Origin: Pholiota molesta
Lineage: Eukaryota; Basidiomycota; Agaricomycetes; Agaricales; Strophariaceae
Direction of reading: 5' to 3'
DNA: 64,000 nucleotides
Assembly (NCBI GenBank): GCA_014925825.1
Contig: JACGCK010000087.1
Location: 62,001 to 126,000, forward strand
A model generated the notes under the pieces. It ran no database searches. It saw only the letters and a list, made by a program, of their open reading frames with translations, and was not told where the DNA came from. The position numbers and the translations under genes were made by a program. Positions 35,344-47,696 of the stretch are shown here, one piece after another (the first letter of the stretch is position 1; each line of letters starts with the position of its first letter).

Positions 35344-36382
35344 ATGTCAAGCGTCAACACTCGAACGCTTGATCACATTGTGCATCTGACCCCCCCTGGG
35401 TCAGTGGAAGAGGTGTCAACGCAATTTCGGAAGCTTGGATTCAAGTGAGCTAGACCTATTCAAGCATTTGACTCCTGAGTACTGAAGAATTCTGGTTAGT
35501 GTCCTTCCTGGAGGGGTTCATGCTGATGGGCTCACCGAAAACGCGCTCGTGGTATAGTGCTGCTGCGCATCTTGGGCCAAAATTACCTCTAAATCAAGGA
35601 TCCAGGTCTTCGAGGATGGTGTATACCTGGAATTAATTTCTTTTACCCATCCCGAATCGCACTATCCACCAGGGTCTCCACCCCGCGAAAAGCGTAACAA
35701 AAATCCATGGGCTTCCAAGCCTCCAGGCTGGATCGATTTCGCATTTCTTGGAAATGGCTCGCTCGCGAATAGGATTTCCGATGCTATCAATGAGCGTGCG
35801 CGTGCTCATGGTAGCTCCGATTTATATGGTCCTGAAGAGGAAGGAGGTCGCACAAGGCCCGATGGCATAGTTCTTAAATGGCTCATATCGCCTCCGCCCC
35901 TCGACAAACGAGGAATCTTACCATTTTTCTGTGGCGACGTAACGTCTCGCACTCTCAGAGTACGTTTAACCAATGAACTGCCTTTTTTCCATCACTGAGA
36001 TAAATTATTATTGCTCAAGGTCCCTAGCGAACTTCCTTCGAATACGAAGCATCCATCCACGGCGCAAGGGATATCATTCATTCGAGCTCTCGTTTCTCCA
36101 GCATTATTCGATCAAGTCGGGAAAGATTTGGAGTTCGTTATAGGAACACCGCCTTTGATTTCGACATCAGTCAGCTTAACCTGGGAGCTAGATACAGTCC
36201 GTCCGCTTGGAGGACGCTCCCCTCGTTTGCTTGTCGATATTCCAGTAACTGATGCAGAAGAGATATTCCTTCGCAACTCGAAATCTAACATTGCTGTTTA
36301 CGAAGTCGGATTTCGGGTTACACAACCGACAAAAGGCGATACGACCACACCTTACGGAAGAATTTCTTGGGATTTGAATTAA
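35344..36382 (+). CDS. Glyoxalase-like domain protein (Glyoxalase_3 type)
   Basis: Four exons join in frame. Exon 1 starts at ATG 35344 (MSSVNTRTLDHIVHLTPPGS) and ends at GFK/N before gtgagc. Exon 2 starts near 35498 (VLPGGVHADGLTENALV). Exon 3 begins near 35609 (VFEDGVYLELISFTHPESHY) and carries WIDFAFLGNGSLANRISDA. The last starts at about 36020 (VPSELPSNTKHPS) and stops at 36380-36382. The pattern DHIVH...GGxHADGxTxNAL...YLELI is that of the Glyoxalase_3 fold, which pairs beta-alpha-beta-beta-beta modules around a metal (the His and Glu residues fit). About 285 residues, cytosolic, substrate unknown. Confidence 0.8.
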
Positions 36383-36869
36383 AGATCAGGCGGCACTTTG
36401 GACTCACAGAAAAATGTAAATATCGGACATAAATTTAGGCCCAACGCCGTATGGATTACTTATGCGCTTTATATCAATGCTTTTCCATAAAGCTATATCG
36501 AATTTTCTCTTCTGAAGTCGTTCACATAGGATGTGGCCGTTACAAGGTCGGCGCAAAGTTGGCGTCATTTTGGAATCTGGAGGCAAATTGTGGACCTCTC
36601 ATAGTTAAATTCACGGGCCTATCAAAAATTATGGGGTCAGCAGTGTTGAGCATTGGCTCAAATACTACATGTATCGACTAAATTGGCTCATTGTTTTACG
36701 TCTATAATGCTCTATAGCACCAAGAACGAGATGAATGCTTAGCGCTTAGCGCGCACTGGCAATGCGCATCATATTGATGCGTGTTGTCCTTATTTGTTCT
36801 TGAGACCATTGCCTTCGCCCTGACTCTTTCCTAACTTGAACATCGCTTGAATACGCTGCATAACACGTC
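36383..36869. other. Intergenic before ALG2
   Basis: Contains the 3' flank of the glyoxalase-like gene and the ALG2 promoter. A short repeated AGCGCTTAGCGC lies near 36739. Nothing else seen. Confidence 0.5.
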
Positions 36870-38607
36870 ATGTCCACAACTACGCGACCTCTGCGAGTTG
36901 CGTTTCTTCATCCAGACCTCGGAATTGGTGCTTAACATACTTAATGCTCTAGCGAACGTGCCCTAATCTCGGTATCGTGAAACAGGTGGCGCCGAGCGCC
37001 TTGTAGTCGACGCGGCACTAGGACTAAAAGAACTTGGGCATTCTGTTGACCTATATACCTCGTATCATGATCCAAGTCATTGCTTCGAGGAAACTCGGGA
37101 TGGTAAGTTGCCTAAATGTGTGCTGGAGCCATCTATAACGATCTTATGCAGGTACTTTGAAAGTGCACTATGTCGTTCCCCCATTTCCTCGATCTCTAGG
37201 GGGTAAATTCCATATCCTCTTCGCCCATTTGCGACAGCTTCATTTGACGCTCCACCTGCTCTTCTGGGGTGCTCCGAAATACGACATCTATTTTGTCGAC
37301 CAGCTTTCGACATGTATACCCTTTCTGAGGATCTTCGCAAACACGCGCGTTGTTTTCTACTGCCATTTCCCCGATAAATTGCTCGCAATGGCGGGCTCGC
37401 GCAATGGCGGGTTTGTTGAGGGAAATCCTGTGAGAAAAAATCTCGGCTTCCTGAAATGGCTCTACCGTTTGCCAATGGATTGGCTGGAGGAAGTAACGAC
37501 GAGTGAGTTGCAGATTGTTTTCTACCTGATTGACTAGACTGAGCAGTAATGACTTTACAGGACAGGCTGATATTATTCTCGCAAACTCACATTTTACAGG
37601 GCGCATATTCAAGTCTTATTTTCCTTCGATTGCACAGACACCGCGCGTCGTGTATCCTGGGATTAACATTTCTGTATACGAAGCGGGATTGGATCACTCC
37701 GATCCAGATATTTCCGTCGTTATATCGTGAGTTGGATCAACTATGCATTCGTAGTTGGCATGACTAATCCTTGACTTTTCCAGAGCGCGTCCAACCTTCT
37801 TGTCTCTGAACCGGTTCGAAGGGAAGAAAAATGCGATGCTTGCGCTCCGATCTTTCGCGCTGCTTAGGGACCGAATCGGAAATTCCGAAACTCTACGCTT
37901 GGTCCTTGCAGGTAAAAAACTATCCGCATTATTTTACTTTGTCCACACCAAGTAATCGACCGCCTCATTTAGGCGGCTATGATCCTCGACTAGAAGACAA
38001 CGTCAGCACCCTAGAGGACCTCGTCGCCTGCGCAAAATCACTCTCCCTCACATACAACATCACCTCCCCCAAGCCCCTCCCGCCCACCGTGTCCGCGCTC
38101 CTCACCCCCCACGCGGACCCGCAGGTCCTGATCCTGCTCAGCTTCACCACCGCGCAACGCACCGCGCTCCTCACGCGCCCCAACACGCTCGCGCTCCTGT
38201 ACACGCCCGCGAACGAGCACTTCGGGATCGTCCCCGTCGAGGCGATGGCGTGCGGCGTCCCGGTGCTCGCGTGCGACTCGGGCGGGCCGACGGAGAGCGT
38301 CGTCGCCGTGCCGGAGGGCGAGCGCACGGGGTGGTTGGAGCGCCCGGATGCAGAGCTGTGGGCGGAGCGGCTGGTAGAGATCGTGCGGCTGTCGCCGGCG
38401 GAGCGCGAGGGGATTTCGCGGAATGCGAAGGTGCGAGCGCGGACGCTCTTTGGGCTGGATGCGATGGCTCGCAGTTTGGATGATGCGCTGAGAGAGGCGG
38501 TGGCGCTGGGTCCTGTAGAAGTGTTTGGTGCGGGAAGTACGCTGCTGATTATGTTGGTGGGCTTTTTGATTGCATACCTTGTTGGACCTTTTATTTTTCC
38601 GTCGTAG
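36870..38607 (+). CDS. ALG2: Alpha-1,3/1,6-mannosyltransferase ALG2
   Basis: Alg2 adds the second and third mannoses to the dolichol-linked oligosaccharide on the cytosolic face of the ER. ATG at 36870 ([20 protein letters not shown]) splices to [18 protein letters not shown], the GGAERLV hallmark. [17 protein letters not shown] and [14 protein letters not shown] follow, then [15 protein letters not shown]. The GT4 nucleotide-sugar site is [18 protein letters not shown] followed by SGGPTE. The C terminus has a membrane segment ([19 protein letters not shown]), as in other Alg2 proteins. About 480 residues. Introns lie near 36931-36986, 37093-37150, 37503-37560, 37728-37783 and 37912-37972. 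The last exon is clearly more GC-rich than the others. Confidence 0.94.
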
Positions 38608-38766
38608 ACCGGCAGTTGATTTTGCATCACATATTATTTTTTATTCATTGTCCTCGCGCGAAGGGAACTACGTACACGATCACAAAAGTCCAAGGTTGTA
38701 CAATACACAGCGTTCTCGTGAAATATCATCACTGAGATGCCTCAAGAGACTCTAGCTTTGTCCCAT

Positions 38767-40319
38767 TTACAGTAAACCAATAAAAGTCAACAGTGTAAAG
38801 AGGCCCAAAGAAACGAGTGAATTTGGGTATAGAGATAGAGCACCGCTCGATGAACCAGGCACAGGCAAAAAGTGTGCCGAGTCAGCCTTTTGTTGTTGGA
38901 CGTTTTGCTATGAGAATTGGACATGCGTTGAGGCTGAAGCACAAAATAAGCAGGAAATGTGTGCTTACCTTGAAGGCAACTAGTCCTACAATAATGCCAA
39001 GTGCGAAGAATATACATGCGATAATGAGCCACAGGAAGCCCCAGACTGAAAACAGAATTATCGATGAAGAGATTGCACTTGATTCGCGAACAGGATTCGA
39101 ATCTTACCTCTGGAGGGACAGCATCCGCAGATTCGCGCAAACTCTGAGGCGTCGGAAGTATTCACTTTCCGGGCTAATGTGTCGTCTAATCCAAACGCGT
39201 AAGCTGAGGTGACATTCCTAACTGCAAGCAAAGACTCACCAATTACATCCCAGATAACATACATGCACGACATGACCCCAATGAAGAGGACCTATCAGGA
39301 CGCATATCAGTTATCTACGAAAGTGGCGGGCTAAGCGTAGATGGCTTACAAGATATCGCAGAGCAATGCCTCCACTGATGAACCAGAACAGGACAATCAA
39401 ACCCGACATGCCCAAAATCAATAACCAGGACCTATAAAATGGACAAAATCAACAATACAACCTCTCTCTCACAAATGTGAAAACATGCAGCCAATTTTTA
39501 CGCGCCCACCAGAGCGTGAACAGGAAGAACACAGCGAGGACGAGCGAGACCACTTTGCTCGCGTCGGTATTGAACCCACACGCGATAAGGACGGCGCCGA
39601 TGAACGACGAGCCCAGGTACCCCGCCGGCAGCGTCAGCCAGGCTACCCCTCCCGACATGCTGGTAACACCCCCCTCGTCGGCTGTGCATTATTGAATTGA
39701 TGTTCATGGATGTATAAAGATGGTAGGATTGAAGGAAAGGAAATGAGCGAGCAGTTGGAACTGGGTCGAGGCGAAGTGCAGAACGAGACGTACGATCGAG
39801 TTCTATGGAATGGATTGTCGCGCATGTCAACACGCCGACGAATGCATGGCTCATCTGTGAGAGCGAGAGATTCACTTAATAGATGTTCAGTTTATTTTTG
39901 CAACTTGTAAACGAACCTCATGGAATCCAACAGTCAAGAGTCTTTCAGAAGTCAGCCATTCTGCACTGAGCGAACAGTCTCGTAACAGCTCACTTAAATG
40001 GGTATACTGGAAACAGACTTGTCAATGGGGTTGTCAACAGCGAGATTTGCAAGAACCAACTCACGGATTCGGTTCAGATATGGTATATGCCTTAAGATAA
40101 CCATTCTCCTTCCTCAGCACGCTAGCCAAGTTCCAAAAAAGCAGAAACGCACCATAGGATACCAATGACCAGGATATAAACGCCAGCAACGATCAACGTG
40201 TTCCTCTGCGTTTCATTCGGCGTCACCTGGCTCTGGAAGTCGCGCATGAACAGCTGCACAGGCCCAGGATGGAACGGCGCATCGCTTAGGGCACTACCAC
40301 CGAGATCGACGTGTGGCAT
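38767..40319 (-). CDS. M50B-like membrane metallopeptidase
   Basis: The family resembles site-2 proteases and rhomboid-independent M50 peptidases; its fungal members are poorly characterised. ATG at 40319 starts MPHVDLGGSALSDAPFHPGP. The first membrane segment is NTLIVAGVYILVIGILW. Small exons give HIPYLNRIL, then YPFK, then LLTVGFHE, joined to MSHAFVGVLTCATIHSIELD, so the zinc motif HEMSH is split by an intron near 39870-39917. GGVTSMSGGVAWLTLPAGYLG, GSSFIGAVLIACGF and VVSLVLAVFFLFTLWW are further membrane parts. After IGDVIDDTLARKVNTSDA-type sequence and CGCCPS, the last segment ends FALGIIVGLVAFK. The final exon (QNVQQQKADSAH...LLTFIGLL) stops at 38767-38769. One join near 39475 fits only a GC-AG intron. 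About 300 residues. Confidence 0.82.
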
Positions 40320-41048
40320 GGCGAGTGGTATTATCGTGGGGGTATACGGTGTCTAGGGGGCAAGCTGGGGAAAGAGAGGTGGTGGTAGGAAGCAGAGAAT
40401 GAGGGATCCGAAGTTGAGCTTGAATAATAATGGCAGTGCAGTCGGACATGCTTGGCCCCAGTCGAGCCTGTTGGGGCCCGTTTCCGTTCAATGTACTGCC
40501 ACTTCCGGATATAACAGCGCTGCGGCGTCCGATGATCGCTCAAAGTGGCACCAGATGCTATTTATCATACATCATGGACTCATCTCAGTGCTCGGAAGTG
40601 GAACTGCAACACAGAGCGAATAAAAACAGAATAATGGCAGAAAGAAAGCACCAAATATTTCCTATGTTCGAGACTTCGACGAAGAAGCTTTGTCCATAAA
40701 ATTATCGGAGCACACCACCGGTGAATCGACAACGGCATGGGCCTGCTGCCTTTTATTGAATTAAGCTTAGGCTGCTTAGACCAAGCTTATAGACTCCTTC
40801 GGATTGTCAGAAACATCGCGAATCAATATGCCAAGTGCAAACTATGCCTGCACAGTGCAGATGCCCAAGGACTACGGACGTCGACGAAAGAGAAACAACA
40901 AAATAATTACACATGAAACAAGACAGAAGAATATAGCTAGGGTACGTCGTACATCCAGAGAATATGTCCCTCCACAGATGCGCTACAAACGGGAATCATC
41001 CTCCATACGCTCCGCACGGGATGAAAGAGAGAACAGGAGAGGGCGTGC
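40320..41048. other. Intergenic between M50B-like gene and Rab gene
   Basis: Both neighbours are on the minus strand, so this is the M50B promoter plus the Rab 3' flank. The + frame at 40804-41052 lies antisense to the presumed Rab 3' UTR and is not supported. Confidence 0.5.
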
Positions 41049-42159
<1,111 letters not shown>

Positions 42160-42931
42160 TGTAATCTAAGGGCGATATTCAAGAAGAAAGGATAAGAGAG
42201 CGATGGCGAGGTTCAAGTTGAGCGCTGAGGGGAGACTGCGAAAGTAGCGGAGCTCGAAACCACTGCGGGGCCAACATCCATTTCTTCAAACTCAGCGCCC
42301 GTAGCCGAACACTTGCCTTGGCGGCCTTCCCTCATGAAACTACTATTTGATAAGGTAAGGCCGACAAGCGGCATGGCCCGCTACCAGTAAAACTTTGATA
42401 GTCCAAGTGCATTAGATTGTACGGCACAAAAGTTCAAAGAAAAAGTTGATGAAGATACCTATTGGATTCATTAATACTACTATACTACTTAGTGCTTATG
42501 CTTATTTCTCCCGTTTGCAGGCCTCGTGAACATGAAAGGCTGAAATAAAACTTCGAACTAGGCCTCAAGTAAGAGGAGAAAAATCAAATCAGATGTTCAG
42601 AGCTGTTGAAAAGTGGACCATGTTTCGCAGAACAAAGAGAGAGTTGGATGGAGACGGGAACCCGGCCCGAGAAGGGGGTACGTGGGAAAAATGTGATGGT
42701 AACACTCATTTTCACAAAAGGCCCCGCAAAAGCGTGACAGCAGTTTTGCCCCTAAGACCCTTACCTAAAGGTAGCGGGAATTACTATCTCTGCCTCGCCT
42801 CCCATTCACTTTCGATATCTGATCATGAGCAGCATTCCTATCTCGTCTTCAAACTAGTTTCATGCCCCAAGCACTCTATGTTGGCCAATCCTTCTATCTT
42901 GCCGTTCCTCACGGATCTCATCCCTCCATTA
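42160..42931. other. Intergenic upstream of the Rab gene
   Basis: Rab promoter region and flank of the 999 bp element. The + frame beginning at 42593 runs across the element boundary and is not a credible gene. Confidence 0.5.
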
Positions 42932-43930
42932 GGGTGTTTCACGGTAGCCAACTTTGCCCCGACTTCCAGCCCAACTTTTGAGCCCGACTTTTACCCCGTG
43001 GGAACGCGTAAGTTGGCCCAACTCGGGAGCACGATTTCCAGCCCGACCTATTTAGGTCCCGACTTCGCCTGTCCGACTTTCCACTTGACTTGTCTGTAGT
43101 GTCTGTAACTTCAAGTTTCTTAGTGAGGTTTCTGTATCAGTAAACTAGAACTTGCAACTTACACTCAGTTGGAACACTGTGCCCGCATTATGTCTGACTG
43201 TCATAGTACTTAGTATGTTACAGTACATAGTTTATTCCTTTGCTCTCGGGTTTTTTAAACCCAAATAAAAAATTTGGTCAAGACATGCGGAAATTTTATG
43301 CGCTAAGATGAGGACCATATGAGGATTTCTGCAACCTTATGCGAATTATGAAAAACGTAGCTAGCCGTGACATCCAGCATTTTTTTGCCGTTTTTCATGT
43401 GTAGTGCTGCAGCCGTATGTTTATTATCTGAGCCCATATGTTCTCTATCTGTCCCGTATGTAATACGCTGCGTTGGTCTGTGGTAGAAACACTTTTATAC
43501 GACTAATAATACACATTTTGCTCATATTCATATGTGTGTCTGCGTCGTTCTGTGATTCCTCTGCCAGTGCGCGCTTATGTCCCAACCCTTCCTTCTCGTC
43601 AATTTCTCGTGCTCGGAGGTCAACTTCTCGTGCTCGGAGGTCATCTTATCGTTGAGTGCAGCGGTCCCAGTTCCGGAGTTTGAATATGGCAGCAGGTGGA
43701 CTGTACGAGTAGGGACAATGGGGGAAGGAAAGCAAATCCAAATCTCAGGGCATCATATTTATACCTACGTGAAATAAGTTCCAACTTTTAGTTTGAGAAG
43801 TTGGGGAACCACCCCGGGTGTTTCACAGTAAAGTTGCAATAAAGTGTCCAACTTATGCCCCAACTAACTTTTAAATCGGAGAGAAAAGTCGGGCAAAAGT
43901 CGGGCCAAAGTTGGCTACCGTGAAACACCC
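42932..43930. mobile_element. 999 bp MITE-like element with TA flanks
   Basis: The ends are inverted repeats: GGGTGTTTCACGGTAGCC and onward at the left, and its reverse complement at the right. They match for 25 bp, then 8 of the next 9. TA lies directly outside both ends (42930-42931, 43931-43932), as for Tc1/mariner-type insertions. Subterminal runs repeat CCCGACTT and CCCAACTT. The interior has no transposase-like frame; it contains a 21 bp tandem duplication (unit TTCTCGTGCTCGGAGGTC plus three bases) near 43602-43643. Confidence 0.8.
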
Positions 43931-44375
43931 TATTGGGACTATCTTTTTGTAAGCACCCGGTCGTCCAAACGCAATCTTCGGAAGACATATTCCTGGAAGA
44001 ATAAGACCGCCTGTTTTCTCAGTGATAATTTATGTATACCTGTACTTGTTAGTCTCCCGTAGGCAGACTTCGAAATTCCGTGAGCTTTGATGATGAGTGT
44101 ACTTGTATTCATGACATTTTTTTATCAATAAAATAACGTCTCAAATATTGCATGCATTCAAGCTCCAGACTCTTTCTGGTTCTGAAATCTACAAGGTACA
44201 GCTAATATCGTTCTTGTAAACCTCTCGTTTCCTATGTTAGATGCATTTGATACTTGTATAATGATCCGTTACCGTTGTCGGAGGCGCATGGCCGCCATAC
44301 TTATCGGAAGCGCCGCGATCACCGCCTATTACCCACTTCATCATCTCTCAGACTCTGAAAAACCTGACCCCCAAC
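43931..44375. other. Intergenic before rhamnose mutarotase gene
   Basis: AT-rich 5' flank of the next gene. No other feature recognised. Confidence 0.5.
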
Positions 44376-44894
44376 ATGTCCAAGTCTACTGACGGCAAGC
44401 GGGTCTGCCAAATAATCAAAGTTCGTCAATCATCGACTCGCGCACGAAGAAATCCAGAATCTAATCAACCAGGTATAAACTTATCAAGCTAAAGCCAGGC
44501 TCAGAAGACGAATACACCAAAGTCCACGCAGCCGTCTGGCCCTCCGTCCTCGCCGCCCTCGCGCGCGCGCACATCCGCGACTACTCGATCCACCACTACG
44601 CGCCCCTCCGCCTCCTGATCGCCCACTTCACATACACCGGCGACGACTACGCCGCCGACATGCAGCGGATGGCCGCGGATCCGGAGACGCAGCGGTGGTG
44701 GGAGCTCACGGACGGCATGCAGGAGAGCTTCAACGAGGGCGCGGAGGGGAGTGGAAAGGAGATCGACTGGTGGACGGTACGTTATGAATTTATTTTGTGT
44801 GGACCATGTCAGTGCACTAGTCGCTGATTTCGCATCTTTACATGCACAGAACTTACCAGAAGTATTTCGATTCGATGGCAAGACGCAGTCGTAG
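44376..44894 (+). CDS. L-rhamnose mutarotase-like protein
   Basis: L-rhamnose mutarotase interconverts the alpha and beta anomers of rhamnose. ATG at 44376 starts MSKSTDGKRVCQIIK, whose donor is gttcgt. The best-fitting acceptor (cttatcaag) restores QIIKLKPGSEDEYTKVHAAV. WPSVLAALARAHIRDYSIHH and FTYTGDDYAADMQRMAADPE match the family, including the HxAxWP His and the WW pair in TQRWWELTDGMQESF. The last exon (NLPEVFRFDG) ends at 44892-44894. The product is about 125 residues, close to the usual 105-120. No sugar-catabolic genes lie next to it. Confidence 0.85.
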
Positions 44895-45282
44895 GATTAC
44901 AGTCGACGCAAACTAGTTCAATTTCCATACGGCTATACGTTGCTTTGGTTATCGGGAGCTACATGAGAAGTAAATTGGTTTTGATCAATTATGAGATCTT
45001 CAGAAATGAGCAGGAGCATTACGCGCCCTGGCCCCTAAACAGTGCACACACTACGGACGATAAATCTACAAGTACAACATATCTTTACAAGAAAACAAAG
45101 AGACAGAACACACAGCATAACAGCACAAAAGCAAATAAAAGCGTCCACACAGGAGATTAGTACAACGTTAAGACTTCAAGTTTCCGACACAGCGCATCCA
45201 TCTCAATGGCAACAAAACAAACAAACACCTCCGCCCGCCCAGCAGAAAAATTATTCCCAACACGGCCCCGCGGCGTACATCA
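44895..45282. other. Convergent intergenic gap
   Basis: Shared 3' flanks of the mutarotase gene and the DUF6593 gene. A/C-rich sequence with AAACAAACAAACACC near 45217. No other feature. Confidence 0.5.
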
Positions 45283-46154
45283 TTAATACCCGACCACAAA
45301 CACCACCCCGTTCGCGGTTGTGCCGAACCGCCGCTCGCCCTGCTTGACCTTCTCGCCCATGCGCAGCCGGTACTCGAGCACGATGAACGCCGTGATGATC
45401 TCGACGCGGATGTGCTCGAACCCCGCGCGCAGCACCAGCGCGAGCGTCGGCGGCTCCTCGATCTTCAGGTAGTATGCGATGGGGGAGTGCGTTTGGTCTT
45501 CGGGATACAGCTGGCGGGAGGGAGGGATGAGTGATAGTTTAAGCGCCTGCAGAGCGTCTGTGAATGCGTGAAATTGAGCTTACGGCAAGTCTGAGTGTAC
45601 CGTCCGACCTCCAGATAAAATTGCCATAGAGCGTGCGGAGAATAGTTCTGAAAGCGAAAAACAAAAACAAAAAAAGAGAATGGGCAACGCGATTCGACGA
45701 GCCGCACAAATACCCAAAGAACCCACCTTCCATCCGGCGGCGTGGGCTGCTGCAGCCACTTCGCGATGCGCAGCGACTTCCCCTGCCGGTGCGGGAACAC
45801 CACGACGTTCGGCAGGATATCGCGCCTCTTCAGCGTCGCCACGACCTTCTCGCGCCCCTCCATGATCCGCAGGTCCACCAGCTCCACGCGCGACACCTTC
45901 GCCGTCGCCGTGATGCGGTACATCGCGCCCTCCGCGGCGTACAGCGTCGCGTGCGTGACGCTGTTGCGGCTGAACATCAGGCGCAGCGGGAGCGGCTCGT
46001 TGAGGAGCGTCGAGGTCGACGCCATCGCCAAAGCGCTGAGCGCGGCGCCGTCGGAGTCGAGGTCGTCGGGGTCTTCGGGCCCTGCTAGTGACTCTTCGGA
46101 GGAAATGGAGGAACTGGACGAGAGGTAGGACGAGGACGAGGAGGAAGAGGCCAT
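45283..46154 (-). CDS. DUF6593-type protein
   Basis: DUF6593 proteins are common in agaricomycetes and have no known function. ATG at 46154 starts a Ser-rich N terminus (MASSSSSSSYLSSSSS) with an acidic stretch (EDPDDLDSDG). The domain begins PLRLMFSRNSVTHATLYAAE, then VELVDLRIMEG and LPNVVVFPHRQGKSLRIAKW. A join near 45725 leads to TILRTLYGNFIWRSDGTLRL, and another near 45510-45590 to LYPEDQTHSPIAYYLKIEEP. The C terminus (LRAGFEHIRVEIITAFIVLE) stops at 45283-45285. About 245 residues, no signal peptide or membrane span. Confidence 0.8.
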
Positions 46155-47696
46155 GCTCGGGGTGTGGGTGCGCAATGGCGCTGGTGATGGGCAATGGGCG
46201 CTACTTGGTGCCAGGCTGCTCGCGGAGGGCGACGTTTATGTAGTGGCCCGGCATTATTCACGAGACCCCCACAGGAAGCGAAATAAGGCTGGCCGAGGCA
46301 AGGCACCGTATGTATAGCTCCCATATATACAGGGCCAGCGTCATGATCATCCGTTTGATAGGCTTTGATAGGCCACCGCATCCCGAAAATCTGTGAAAAC
46401 AAGTGCGGCAAGGCGCAGCAGCTGACATCCATGATTTGTCAACGAGATTTGGAGGATAAGTATCATCATAGATATGTAAGAAAAATACCACCATAGCAAG
46501 ACAATCAAAACAGTTCAGAGAGCGTTGTAGCGGTAGAGGGCTGGGCTAGAAAACCGGGCTCAGACTCCAAGGATGAATAATAAAAGCGAACACCTCAGCG
46601 TTGGAGCCGAGTTTAATCAGTTGAGCTAACGTTGAGTAGCCGAAATGTATTGAATTTACAAGCCTCTTGAAGGTGCATTTGGCGCGGCGCGCTATTGTCC
46701 GATAGTCGGGTCGTTCACATTTTTCGTGGACGGAATGAAACGGTTTTTTAGCTGACTGTCGGATGGCAGCCCAAGCGAAGGCAAGGCTCCTACGAATTGC
46801 AATCAAGGTTTGATCAAGGTGCGTCTTTTTTTTAACGGAGTTTGTTTGGCATCCAGCAGGTGTCCAAATAACGTCTAGAACAAGCGCGCCGGCAATTATC
46901 ATCATCGGCTCGGCTATCTTCTTGACTGCTACAACTTGCTACATACAACCTCATACAACCCGCATTGATTTCAGTGGCTGGCCAAGGTCAAGCCAAGGGG
47001 TCGTTGTGTCTTTCTGACTCTTTCCTGTCATGAGTAGAGTCAGATTAATCCTCAATGAGCTCTCAATTCAAAGTTCTGCATAGTCCTATTGAGTTGTATT
47101 GCTTGATGAACCTTTCCGCCAGGTATGAGAGCTCGGCACAAGCAAACGGTTAGTGGGGTGCCATTTTTTCGTCGAATATTCCACTCCACACTATGTACTT
47201 ACTTAGACCAGACTTTTAGACCTTCATTTGCAGACTAACGTAGCGAACACTCATTTGAACGGTTCGTGACACGATATTGATGGAAAATGAAGCGTCTCCA
47301 CCGCCGTATCATAGGCTCCTAGGGCTGGCATGGAAACATTGCATGGTCAGAGGTTCAACCAAGGTTCAACAGGCTTCTGCTGCAGAGCATGGCATGGCTG
47401 CTGGATGCCTCAATACAATAGGCAGGCAACGTCTCGAGTGGAATACAAAGCCAAGATGCGCAAGATATGTATGCTGGCTGCCTATAGGGGAAGGACAATG
47501 ATGGCGATCAAAATGGCATACGCGCCAAGGACAATACAGATGTCAGGTTTTATTCTCCCACATTGATTTGCATCAGCTATTTGAACCATCTTTCGCTCCT
47601 TGGTTGCTCTCTTCCTCCAGTCCTTGAGGTCTCTGTGTTTCCTCCGTGCTATTTGGCCATTTACGATCTTTTCTACTTCCTGTCCCTCCTTTTGCA
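46155..47696. other. Intergenic, 1.5 kb
   Basis: No gene recognised. A minus-strand frame at 46546-46905 (119 codons) and a + frame at 47277-47566 have no known motifs and no splice-supported extension. The right end is the promoter of the secreted lyase gene. Confidence 0.45.

Noticed and set aside
42593..43099. 168-codon + strand frame
   Set aside because: It crosses the left end of the 999 bp element and its second half is the element's repeated CCCGACTT motif.
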